From Saprospiraceae bacterium (GTDB lineage Bacteria; Bacteroidota; Bacteroidia; Chitinophagales; Saprospiraceae), in NCBI GenBank assembly GCA_020436935.1, contig JAGQWX010000046.1, positions 1 through 41,054 on the forward strand: a DNA stretch of 41,054 bases. The letters run 5' to 3'. Below, one piece after another: positions 17,428-25,420 of this stretch. The notes under the pieces are model-generated. The model was not told the DNA's origin. It ran no database searches and saw nothing but the letters and a program-made list of their open reading frames with translations. The translations under genes were made by a program, and so were the position numbers. The number at the start of each line of letters is the position of its first letter. Positions within the stretch are counted from its first letter, which is position 1.

Positions 17428-18327
17428 CTACTCTTCCACTTTAAAATTAAAAACATCTTCATCAAAGGTCCCGTAGTCCTCATAACCCAGGACTTCATAA
17501 AGTCTTTTCCTGGTTTGCATCTGGTCCAGGATTTGTTCCTGACTTCCTTCGGTGTAGATGGATTGTAGTCCATCGCTGATGGCCTTCATCGCCAGCCTTT
17601 GTGTCGTAACCGGATATATGACCATATTGATGCCCAGGTTTTCCAGCTGCGTGGTAGTGAGCAACTTGCTTTTGCCAAATTCTGTCATATTTGCGAGCAA
17701 GGGTACTGAACAAATTTCCCTGACCCTTTCAAAATCCTTTTCGTCGTACATAGCCTCAGGAAAAATCATATCGGCACCTGCATCGACATAAGCTTTGATG
17801 CGGTCTATGGTCTTCTCCAAACCTTCTGAAGCCCTGGCATCTGTGCGGGCCATGACAATGAAGTTCGCATCGGTTTTTGCCTTTGAAGCTGCCTTTATTT
17901 TTTTGACCATGTCGTCTATTGAAACTATGCTTTTGTTGTCGAGGTGTCCACAACGCTTGGGATTGACCTGGTCTTCCAGGTGACAGCCTGACAATCCAAG
18001 AATTTCAAGTTCGCGTATGGTGCGGGCAACATTCATGGTCTCTCCAAAACCTGTATCAATGTCCACAATTGAAGGCAAGTTGGTCACCTTGGCGATGGGA
18101 CCGGCAAATTGACAAACCTCTGTTAATGTGGTAAAACCTATGTCCGGAAGTCCCAGTGAGTTGGCCATTACAGCCCCGGAAATGTATACACCTTCAAATC
18201 CTATTTGCTCGATCATCATGGCTACCAGGGCATTGATGGCACCGGGAAAACGCAGTAGTTTCCCCGAATTGAGGCCTTCCTTCAACGCTTTGCGTTTGTC
18301 AGCCGGTGATTTGGTGCTGGTTATCAT
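17428..18327 (-). CDS. prpB: 2-methylisocitrate lyase
   Basis: PrpB splits 2-methylisocitrate into pyruvate and succinate, the last step of the methylcitrate cycle for propionyl-CoA. The 299 residues show the metal-binding DIDTGFG (89-95), the catalytic KRCGH (124-128, Cys126) and the surrounding HLEDQ of the isocitrate lyase / PEP mutase superfamily. KRCGH separates it from PEP mutases and carboxyphosphonoenolpyruvate enzymes. Its start overlaps the prpD stop by four bases (ATGA), which implies translational coupling. prpC is not in the window. Confidence 0.92.
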   Translation of the reverse strand: MITSTKSPADKRKALKEGLNSGKLLRFPGAINALVAMMIEQIGFEGVYISGAVMANSLGLPDIGFTTLTEVCQFAGPIAKVTNLPSIVDIDTGFGETMNVARTIRELEILGLSGCHLEDQVNPKRCGHLDNKSIVSIDDMVKKIKAASKAKTDANFIVMARTDARASEGLEKTIDRIKAYVDAGADMIFPEAMYDEKDFERVREICSVPLLANMTEFGKSKLLTTTQLENLGINMVIYPVTTQRLAMKAISDGLQSIYTEGSQEQILDQMQTRKRLYEVLGYEDYGTFDEDVFNFKVEE

Positions 18328-19832
18328 TCGAATAAACCTTTTTGTATTCCTGCCATCAGATAATTTTGAGGGACTTCGACATTCAACGCCAACACTTCTG
18401 AAGGAGTAAGGCTGCTGAGTCTGCCTACCAAGTCCAGAAAACGATCCCTTTCCTGTGAAGCGATGATTGGCGAAGTCAAGGTATCAAATTTTTTGATATA
18501 ATTTGCCCTGACAAAAGGAATGGCCCCGGCAGGATGGGCGTTGGCCCGTTCGAGTTCATCTTCAATGATCGTTCCATCGGACATGGTGATGACTACCCTA
18601 CCCCCAAATGCCTTTTTATCCGGATCCCTGTCGTGGTACAATTGGGTCCATTTTTCTTTCTCTACCGTTGAGACTTTATGCCAGAGTTCGACCGTCTCCG
18701 GACGATTGGCACGTTCGGGTGCATAGGACAATTCATGGTGCCAAAATCCATCTTCGAGGGCAACTGCAAAAATGTACATGATGCTATGGTCGAGAGTCTC
18801 GCGGGAAGCGTTGGGGTCCATCTTCTGAGGGTCATTGGATCCTGTACCTATGACGTAATGGGTGTGGTGTGAAGTTTCGATAAGGATAGACTTGATTTTG
18901 GAGAAATCTGCAATCTGCCCGCGCATTCTGAAGGCCAGGTCGATCAATGCCTGGGACTGGTATTCAGCGGAATGTTCTTTGGTATAAGTTTCGAGGATGG
19001 CTCTTTTTTCTTCGTCGGATTCAGGCAGTGGAATTTGGTATGATGCCTTGGGCCCATCAAGGATCCATGCGATTACAGAGTCCTCTCCCTCATAAATGGG
19101 TGAAGGGCTTTTTTCTCCCCGCATGGCGCGATCTACTGCTTCAATGGCCAGTTTCGCCCCGTGCGCCGGCACATAAGCTTTCCAGCTTGAGATTTCCCCT
19201 TTTCGGGATTGTCTGGTTGAAATACTTACGTGTAAGGCTTGCTGAATGGCCTGGTAGGTGGTTTCAGTATCCAGACCCAATAATGCACAAACTCCAGCTG
19301 CCTGGGCAGGGCACAGGTGTGCCACGTGATCGATTTTATGTTCGTGGAGGCAAATGGCTTTGACCAGATTTACATGCACCTCATAAGCTGCAACGATACC
19401 CCGCAATAAGTCTTTACCGTTTTTACCCATTTGCTGAGCCACCGCAAGAACAGCCGGAATACTGTCTGCAGGGTGAGAATAATCTGCTGCCAGAAAAGTG
19501 TCATGGTAATCCAGTTCTCTTACCGCCACACAATTGGCCCAGGCTGCCCATTCAGCGTGTACCAGAAAGTCGGAAGGCATTCCAAAAATATTTGCTCCTC
19601 TATTTGAGCGTGGGTGGGATGTTGCCTGAGCGCGGGCATTGATGACCGGAGTCCTGTTGACTGAGGCAATGGCGACGGATGCATTGTCAATGATGCGGTT
19701 GATGACCATATCTTCTACCTCGGGACTGATGGCAACATCGTCTGTGACCATTTTAGCCAGTTTGTAAGCCAACTGATCTTCTTTTGGCAATCCTGCTTTT
19801 GATGGGTATACTTTTACTTCGTGGAGCTTCAT
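18324..19832 (-). CDS. prpD: 2-methylcitrate dehydratase, MmgE/PrpD family
   Basis: A 502-residue MmgE/PrpD family protein. Directly upstream of and overlapping prpB, it is best read as 2-methylcitrate dehydratase of the methylcitrate cycle. Visible landmarks are [39 protein letters not shown] and [20 protein letters not shown], all typical of PrpD, and length matches. Cytoplasmic. Upstream of its ATG lies a 1.1-kb region with the 46-bp repeat array, shared with the divergent ArsR-type gene, so the array could influence this operon (inference). Confidence 0.92.
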   Translation of the reverse strand: MKLHEVKVYPSKAGLPKEDQLAYKLAKMVTDDVAISPEVEDMVINRIIDNASVAIASVNRTPVINARAQATSHPRSNRGANIFGMPSDFLVHAEWAAWANCVAVRELDYHDTFLAADYSHPADSIPAVLAVAQQMGKNGKDLLRGIVAAYEVHVNLVKAICLHEHKIDHVAHLCPAQAAGVCALLGLDTETTYQAIQQALHVSISTRQSRKGEISSWKAYVPAHGAKLAIEAVDRAMRGEKSPSPIYEGEDSVIAWILDGPKASYQIPLPESDEEKRAILETYTKEHSAEYQSQALIDLAFRMRGQIADFSKIKSILIETSHHTHYVIGTGSNDPQKMDPNASRETLDHSIMYIFAVALEDGFWHHELSYAPERANRPETVELWHKVSTVEKEKWTQLYHDRDPDKKAFGGRVVITMSDGTIIEDELERANAHPAGAIPFVRANYIKKFDTLTSPIIASQERDRFLDLVGRLSSLTPSEVLALNVEVPQNYLMAGIQKGLFE

Positions 19833-20061
19833 GAACGGTATTGAAATTTTTGAAAGGCCAAAGTAAGGATTCTGTGGTTATCAATGGGAGGAATCATGCG
19901 TATTGTATATCATGAAGTGTGACTGAGGGCATTAATTTTGAGAACCAAATTATGGTATGGGAGTAATAAGTGTCTAATTGAATACTACTAATGATTTGAT
20001 TATGTGTCACTTAAGTTAATGAATATATGAAAAGTACTAGTTATTAATGTTTGCTCTCACT
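19833..20061. other. Intergenic leader between prpD and the 46-bp array
   Basis: About 230 AT-rich bases upstream of prpD and left of the array. TACTTTG near the prpD start resembles a -7 element, but no -33 element sits at a good distance. No gene or RNA structure was recognised. Confidence 0.4.
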
Positions 20062-20826
20062 GTGACGTATATGTAACATTTACTACACATGATAGCTCTG
20101 GGCCGCAATGACGTATATGTCACATCTACTACACATGATACCTTTGAGACACCGTGACGTGTATGTCACATTTACTACACATGATAGCTTTGAGACACCG
20201 TGACGTACATGTCACATTTATTGCACCTGTTAGCTCTTGGACACCATGACGTATATGTCACATTTACTACACCTGGTAGCTCTGGAACACCGTGACGTAT
20301 ATGTCGCATTTACTACATTTGATAGCTTTGGGACATCGTGACGTATATGTCACATTTACTGCACCTGATTGCTTTGAGACACCGTGACGTATATGTCACA
20401 CTTACTACACTTGCTAGCTCTGGTACATCGTGACGTATATGTCACATTTACTGCACCTGATAGCTCTGGGTCATCGTGACGTATATGTCACATTTACTAC
20501 ACTTTCTCCGTTGATCCTACCATGACGTATATGTCACATTTACTACACCTGATAGCTCTGAGGCATCGTGACGTATATGTCACATTTACTACACTTGATA
20601 GCTCTGGGCTGCCATGACGTATATGTCACATCTACTACACATGATAGCTTTGAGACACCCTGACGTATATGTCACATTTACTACACATGATAGCTTTGAG
20701 ACACCGTGACGTATATGTCACATTTACTACACATGATAGCTTTGAGACACCCTGACGTATATGTCACATTTACTACACATGATAGCTCCGGGACACCGTG
20801 ACGTATATGTTATATATACTGCACCT
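20062..20826. repeat. Tandem array of 17 units with an exact 46-bp period
   Basis: TGACGT recurs at 20063, 20109, 20155, 20201, 20247, 20293, 20339, 20385, 20431, 20477, 20523, 20569, 20615, 20661, 20707, 20753 and 20799: sixteen consecutive steps of exactly 46. Each unit is a 16-base near-palindrome GTGACGTATATGTCAC, then ATTTACTACAC, then a linker of about 20 bases usually like ATGATAGCTTTGAGACACC. The first unit (GTAAC) and the last (GTTATATATACTGC) are degenerate. Because 46 is not a multiple of 3 and no frame stays open, it is not coding. It fills the space between divergent prpD and the ArsR-type gene. Candidate roles are a multi-operator or nucleoprotein site, an iteron-like element, or a minisatellite. 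Confidence 0.97.
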
Positions 20827-20880
20827 TTTTAAAGGCTTTGTACCAATTAAATCATCCCTCAAAAATTTTTAAATATTTTA

Positions 20881-20911
20881 TTGGTCGCCATTTTAGATTT
20901 TCATAATTTAG
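20881..20911 (+). promoter_or_regulatory. Candidate promoter of the ArsR-type gene
   Basis: TTG (20881-20883), a 20-base spacer and TAATTTAG (20904-20911) match the Bacteroidota consensus with one mismatch. It lies between the repeat array and the regulator start, so the array ends about 55 bases upstream of the -33 element. Confidence 0.42.
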
Positions 20912-20941
20912 ACCATTATTAACTATGAAAAATTTAAAAAA

Positions 20942-21301
20942 ATGGCATTTTCCAAGGCCCACGTATTCCCAAAAAATGAGTACCATTTTGCTCTACAATG
21001 TAAATTGTTAAGCCATCCGGCTAGGATAAGAATTCTTAGAAGGATATTAGAAAACCAAAAAGATGGAATTAGTTTTGATAAACTGGTAAGAGGTATACCA
21101 TTATCAAGGAATACTATTTCTCAACACCTTCAAATCTTGAGAAGAAAAAGAATCATTGTTTCAAAAAGCACCGAAACATCTACCATACATTTTATTAATG
21201 CAGAACTGGATTATACTTTGTTTAGTCTGGTAGACTTAATTCTCAATATTCCTTCAGAGGAAAATCAACATGAAATAAATGATTTTCATTTATTAGGGTA
21301 G
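20942..21301 (+). CDS. ArsR-type winged helix-turn-helix regulator
   Basis: A 119-residue DNA-binding protein. LLSHPARIRILRRILENQ is the classic first helix of ArsR regulators, and IPLSRNTISQHLQILRRKRI is the recognition helix region followed by a wing (VSKSTETSTIHFINAELDY). There is no ELCVCDL-type cysteine metal site, so it is not an obvious metal sensor. It would act as a dimer. It stands immediately downstream of the 46-bp array and is convergent with the LLM-SRPBCC pair. Whether it binds the array core is the obvious question, but nothing in the sequence proves it. Confidence 0.88.
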   Translation: MAFSKAHVFPKNEYHFALQCKLLSHPARIRILRRILENQKDGISFDKLVRGIPLSRNTISQHLQILRRKRIIVSKSTETSTIHFINAELDYTLFSLVDLILNIPSEENQHEINDFHLLG

Positions 21302-21473
21302 ATAGAAAAGAAAAACGACATATATAAAATTAAATATATACGTAATTTATTGACTGAAAATCAAAAACTAAAATATCCTCAAATGAATGATCAATGAAAT
21401 ATTTAAACCAATTTTAAATATCAAATCTTTTTAATTGCCTTTAAATCTACTTTGTTCATTATTTTAATTCTAT

Positions 21474-21980
21474 TTATGGATACATATACTGCTCTTTTTC
21501 ATACGCCATTTTCCTGATATTCTCCATAGCATGTTTCATATACTTTTTCCAAAACAATTGTGCAAAAAGATATTGTAATGGGTATAACAGTAAGCCATTT
21601 GAATACAAGGTGTACGTGTAATTGACTTTAATGACTTCTGGTTCAATCTCTTTTGTACTCCATTCTCCAACAAAGCTGTAGAATCCCAGCATCCAGGATT
21701 TAAAATCATCTACTTCTATCTTCCAATACTTGTTCTCAATGCGTTCATGTACTGTATCTGTTGATACTTCCCCACCCGGAAATGTAAGTGATTTAGATGC
21801 AAAAACGCGTTTACTGCTCCCTGGCTGGCCCCAATTTTGATCGTCAGCTACTGCGATTATTGCGGGCATCAATCCATAACCTGTGTGCACTTTGGTGACA
21901 TCACAAAGCATCGGAGTTTTGAAAGCACGCTCCAAAGAACAATTGAATATGGTATCAACAGATATTTTGAAATGCATCAT
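21474..21980 (-). CDS. SRPBCC-type (START-like) protein
   Basis: About 168 residues with the pattern of the SRPBCC / polyketide-cyclase helix-grip fold: an N-terminal strand (HFKISVDTIFNCSLERAFK), central strands (VHERIENKYWKIEVDDFK), a long antiparallel sheet (VIKVNYTYTLYSNGLLLYPL) and a long C-terminal helix (KKYMKHAMENIRKMAYEKEQ). These proteins bind hydrophobic ligands. No signal peptide. It follows the luciferase-like gene by 27 bases and is probably co-transcribed. The start may be the second Met. Confidence 0.7.
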   Translation of the reverse strand: MMHFKISVDTIFNCSLERAFKTPMLCDVTKVHTGYGLMPAIIAVADDQNWGQPGSSKRVFASKSLTFPGGEVSTDTVHERIENKYWKIEVDDFKSWMLGFYSFVGEWSTKEIEPEVIKVNYTYTLYSNGLLLYPLQYLFAQLFWKKYMKHAMENIRKMAYEKEQYMYP

Positions 21981-22007
21981 CCAATATTTATTGGACGAAT
22001 TTACAAA

Positions 22008-23042
22008 TTACCCTTCTCCTAATTCTTTTTTGACCAAAGGAAGTACTTTGTCTCCATATAATTCTATAGACTTCATCAAATCTGCATGACTTGGACCACC
22101 CACGTCTATGTGTGCCACAAACCTGGTGAGCCCAAACATTCGGATTGTACTCACCATTTTTTCTGCGACCATCTCCGGTGAACCCATGAACAAAGCACCG
22201 TCCTCGCTTAGTCCTCCTTTGAATTGATTGACTGTGTATGGAGACCAACCTCTTTCCCTGCCAATCCTGTCCATGGTTGAGGCGTAATAAGGAAAATATT
22301 TGTCGATGAGTTCGTCAGCCGAATCACTGATAAAACTATGTGCGTGCACGCCAATTTGCATTTTCGCAAGGTCATGGCCATAATGCTGATACACTTGTTT
22401 GTAGTATTCAACAAGTGGTTTGAACTGTTTGGGCATTCCCCCGATGATGGCAAATATGATGGGTAATCCGAGTCTGCCGGCCCTTTCTACTGATTCAGGT
22501 GTTCCTCCTACCGCAATCCAGATGGGCAAAGCTCTTCCCGGTCTGGGATATACTACTTGTTGGTGTAGTGAGGGCCTGAAACGTCCTTCCCAATTCACAA
22601 CTTCTTCCTTGTTCAGCACGAGGAGCAGTTCAAGTTTTTCTTCAAACAATTTATTGTAATCTTTCAAATCATAACCAAACAAAGGAAAGGACTCTATGAA
22701 ACTGCCTCTTCCTGCCACGATCTCTGCCCTCTGACCTGAAAGCAAGTCCAAAGTGGCAAAATCCTGATAAACTTTTACCGGATCTGACGAACTTAGTACG
22801 GTCACACCGCTGGCGAGCTTGATGTTTTTGGTCACCTGAGATAGGGCTGATAGGACGATTTCTGGTGTTGAAACTGCGTAATCTTGTCTGTGGTGTTCTC
22901 CCAATACAAAGGCGTCAATGCCTAACTGGTCTGCCAGTTTTACTTGTTCAACCAACTCATTCAGGCGTTCGCCCGGTGATTGAAATTGTCTTTTGTCCTT
23001 GTCATAAGTGAGGTCAGCAAAAGACCCAATACCAAATTCCAT
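22008..23042 (-). CDS. LLM-class flavin-dependent monooxygenase
   Basis: A 344-residue luciferase-like (TIM-barrel, FMN-dependent) enzyme. Typical elements are FVLGEHHRQDYAVSTPEIVL, KLASGVTVLSSSDPVKVYQD, LLSGQRAEIVAGRGSF and LPIWIAVGGTPESVERAGR. It resembles the Atu2307/SP_0267-type subfamily more than alkanal luciferase. The substrate is not predictable. It is the first gene of a probable two-gene unit with the SRPBCC protein, which might bind a related hydrophobic ligand (inference). Length fits the family. Confidence 0.9.
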   Translation of the reverse strand: MEFGIGSFADLTYDKDKRQFQSPGERLNELVEQVKLADQLGIDAFVLGEHHRQDYAVSTPEIVLSALSQVTKNIKLASGVTVLSSSDPVKVYQDFATLDLLSGQRAEIVAGRGSFIESFPLFGYDLKDYNKLFEEKLELLLVLNKEEVVNWEGRFRPSLHQQVVYPRPGRALPIWIAVGGTPESVERAGRLGLPIIFAIIGGMPKQFKPLVEYYKQVYQHYGHDLAKMQIGVHAHSFISDSADELIDKYFPYYASTMDRIGRERGWSPYTVNQFKGGLSEDGALFMGSPEMVAEKMVSTIRMFGLTRFVAHIDVGGPSHADLMKSIELYGDKVLPLVKKELGEG

Positions 23043-23302
23043 AATACTTTTTTTGTTTTAGCCACTAGATAACAGCAAAGGTCGGTCTTTGTTTTTAGTA
23101 TTCAGCAGCCTTAATTAAACTTTGACTAAAATGACTTTTCAACCTCGGTTTGGGAGGAATGAAAAAAATGAGGGTTGAAAATGCACACCTTTTATTCACC
23201 AGATGATAATAAGTTATACTCTTCCATTCAATGACAAAATATGCTCATTCTCAATCAGCGCAGTAATTACAGTTTAAGCTCCTCCTTCAATCTGGCGATG
23301 AA

Positions 23303-24940
23303 TTATTCTCCAAGCTTAATGCTTTCAACGTAATAATTTTTATCTACTGCAAAAGTGGAAATGCTGTCTTTGATTTCAAAATTCTGCCAGTTTGATGTTG
23401 GGGTCAACTTCCTCTTGCTTCCATTGATTTGAACCAGAACAGGCATAGCAAATCCGGTAACAACATTGTTCCACCGATAGGAAAATTGAGTACCAACTAC
23501 CCTATACTCCAATTTCGGTATCCTGATATCTCTTAAATACTGATTAAAAAATGCCTGAAGGTTCAGTCCTGATTGTTCTGCCAAAAACTGTTCGATCTGA
23601 GCAGTAGTCACGGTTTGGTGGTAAAAAGTGGAATTGAGTCCTCTGAGTATCTGCCGCCATTTTTCATCATTATCTATCCAGGCACGTAATGTATGCAGGA
23701 CGTTGGACCCTTTGTAATACATATCTCCTGAACCTGAAACATTTACATCATACGGTCCTATGATGGGCTTGTCATTTCTGATGTTTTTTCTCGTACCAAT
23801 TACATATTCTGCCGAGGCATCCTTTCCGTAAAAGTAATCGAGAAAAAGGTTTTCTGAATAAGCGGTAAATCCTTCATGGACCCACATGTCGGCAATGTCT
23901 TTGTACGTGATGTTATTGGCAAACCACTCATGTCCGGACTCGTGTACAATGATAAAATCAAAGTTGTATCCCCAGCCGGTACCACTGACGTCATTCCTGT
24001 TGTATCCATTGCGATAGCCATTGCCATAGGTCACGCTGCTTTGGTGCTCCATGCCAAAATATGGCACTTCTACCAGCTTATAACTGTCTTCATAAAATGG
24101 ATATGGGCCAAACCAATGCTCAAAAGCTTCCAGCATCCGGGGCACTTCCCGAAAGTGTGTTTTTGCCTTTTTAAGGTTTTCCCTCAGAACATAATAATCG
24201 CAGTCCAGCATACCCTTTTCCCCTTTGTATTTTTCACCAAAGTGAACATAATCTCCAATATTGATATTCACTCCGTAATTGTTGATGGGATTGGTCACCT
24301 GCCAGTGGAAGGACTGAGTACCGTCACCATGATCTGTCGTTGACTTAAGGCGACCATTGGATACATCCATCAATGGTTTTGGCACATTGATGGTGATGTC
24401 CATACTGTCGGCTTCATCATACATGTGGTCTTTGCATGGCCACCACAGACTGGCACCATCTCCCTGACAGGTGGTGGTAATAAAATCCAGCCCATTGCTG
24501 TCCTTTTTCCAGGTGACCCCTCCATCCCATGGCGGACGTTTGCTTTCCTGAGGTTGCCCTTCAAAATGCACCGTCAATTTGTGCACATCCCCTTTCGGTA
24601 CTTTTTTATTGAATTTTATCCACCAGACATTGCCTTCTTTTGTGAAAGGGATTTGTTTGCCTTCTTGCTCAACAGCAGTTATTTTCATAGGCTCCTGAAG
24701 GTCTATCTGCATGACTGATGCAGATTCAAGGGCATGGTATGTGATGGTATTCCTGCCGGTAAAATACTTCTTCTCAATGTCGACTTTGATGTGCAGATCA
24801 TAGTGTACCAGATCCCACCAGATGCGTTCAGGGGTGATAGAACCCCTTAATGTATCGGCGTGACTGAAGTTCTGGGCCTGTAGCATACGGACAAAAGTCA
24901 GACTGCAAACCACAGTGCAGATGAGAGATAGTTTTTTCAT
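23303..24940 (-). CDS. Secreted M1 family metalloaminopeptidase
   Basis: A 545-residue M1 peptidase with a signal peptide (MKKLSLICTVVCSLTFVRML). The N-terminal beta domain contains NTITYHALESASVMQIDL. The substrate-binding GMEHQ (296-300) replaces the usual GAMEN, and the zinc site is HESGH (333-337) with Glu356 as third ligand, the normal HExxH-x18-E spacing. It lacks the long C-terminal helical domain of classical aminopeptidase N, as many Bacteroidota versions do. It should act in the periplasm or outside, removing N-terminal residues. A good promoter candidate lies just upstream. Confidence 0.93.
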   Translation of the reverse strand: MKKLSLICTVVCSLTFVRMLQAQNFSHADTLRGSITPERIWWDLVHYDLHIKVDIEKKYFTGRNTITYHALESASVMQIDLQEPMKITAVEQEGKQIPFTKEGNVWWIKFNKKVPKGDVHKLTVHFEGQPQESKRPPWDGGVTWKKDSNGLDFITTTCQGDGASLWWPCKDHMYDEADSMDITINVPKPLMDVSNGRLKSTTDHGDGTQSFHWQVTNPINNYGVNINIGDYVHFGEKYKGEKGMLDCDYYVLRENLKKAKTHFREVPRMLEAFEHWFGPYPFYEDSYKLVEVPYFGMEHQSSVTYGNGYRNGYNRNDVSGTGWGYNFDFIIVHESGHEWFANNITYKDIADMWVHEGFTAYSENLFLDYFYGKDASAEYVIGTRKNIRNDKPIIGPYDVNVSGSGDMYYKGSNVLHTLRAWIDNDEKWRQILRGLNSTFYHQTVTTAQIEQFLAEQSGLNLQAFFNQYLRDIRIPKLEYRVVGTQFSYRWNNVVTGFAMPVLVQINGSKRKLTPTSNWQNFEIKDSISTFAVDKNYYVESIKLGE

Positions 24941-24959
24941 GTTTCTTTGATTGGGACTG

Positions 24960-24989
24960 CAAAATAACCATAAGAAGAAGAATGGGCAA
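24960..24989 (-). promoter_or_regulatory. Candidate promoter of the M1 peptidase gene
   Basis: On the minus strand TTG (24989-24987), a 20-base spacer and TATTTTG (24966-24960) resemble the Bacteroidota promoter. The start codon would follow after a leader of about 12 bases. Confidence 0.4.
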
Positions 24990-25043
24990 GTGGTGATGAA
25001 TTTTGGATGGAGGGTTAGTTTGAGGAGGAATGCTGGTCAATCG

Positions 25044-25085
25044 TGTCAGAAAGCTGTCAGACACCTGTCAGACAGCTTTCTGACA
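25044..25085. repeat. Long GTCWGAC hairpin, copy 1
   Basis: TGTCAGAAAGCTGTC (25044-25058) pairs perfectly with GACAGCTTTCTGACA (25071-25085). After an A-A mismatch the pairing continues with GACA/TGTC, leaving a 2-base loop. No T-tract follows in either direction, so it is not a normal terminator. It lies about 100 bases upstream of the M1 peptidase start. A homologous hairpin is at 40823-40859. Confidence 0.85.
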
Positions 25086-25147
25086 GGCCCAGGCCAATTA
25101 TTGCGTATTTATTTGATTATCAATATAATAAGAAATCTAATCCATTT

Positions 25148-25187
25148 TAAACGTTTCTAAACGTTTAGAAACGTTTAAAAACGCTTG
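25148..25187. repeat. Decamer palindrome array NAAACGYTTN, locus 2 (4 units)
   Basis: Four units TAAACGTTTC, TAAACGTTTA, GAAACGTTTA and AAAACGCTTG follow each other with an exact 10-base period. The array lies 62 bases right of the GTCWGAC hairpin in the region between the divergent M1 peptidase and outer membrane barrel genes. The remaining bases up to 25420 are AT-rich and show no further clear element. Confidence 0.85.
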
Positions 25188-25420
25188 TAAGGCTTTTGAA
25201 GCCCTACGCCACACCATTTTTAACCATAAAAATCTCCTCGCGTTTTTAATCCTGTATCAACCTACTTCCATATCATCGACCCTTTATAGCTCAATAAATC
25301 CTCCTGAATAATACCTTATTTATATATTTTTAAAAAAATATGTATTTCAGCGCACCAAAAAACTATACTTATTCGTCTTTATAATAGTACACTATTCCCT
25401 TTGCACTAGAAATCCAATTG

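Noticed and set aside
20062-20078. CRP/FNR-type operator
   Set aside because: CRP sites have TGTGA and TCACA separated by six bases. Here the GTGA and TCAC words are eight bases apart, so the geometry does not match.
20062-20826. CRISPR array
   Set aside because: The 'spacers' are only about 20 bases and are mostly similar to each other, the repeat core is a short palindrome with tail, and there are no cas genes in the window. Tandem direct repeats fit better.
20062-20826. Protein-coding repeat
   Set aside because: The 46-base period shifts the frame at each unit and no open frame crosses the region on either strand.
25044-25085. Rho-independent terminator
   Set aside because: The stem is strong but neither side is followed by a T-tract and no gene ends nearby on either strand.
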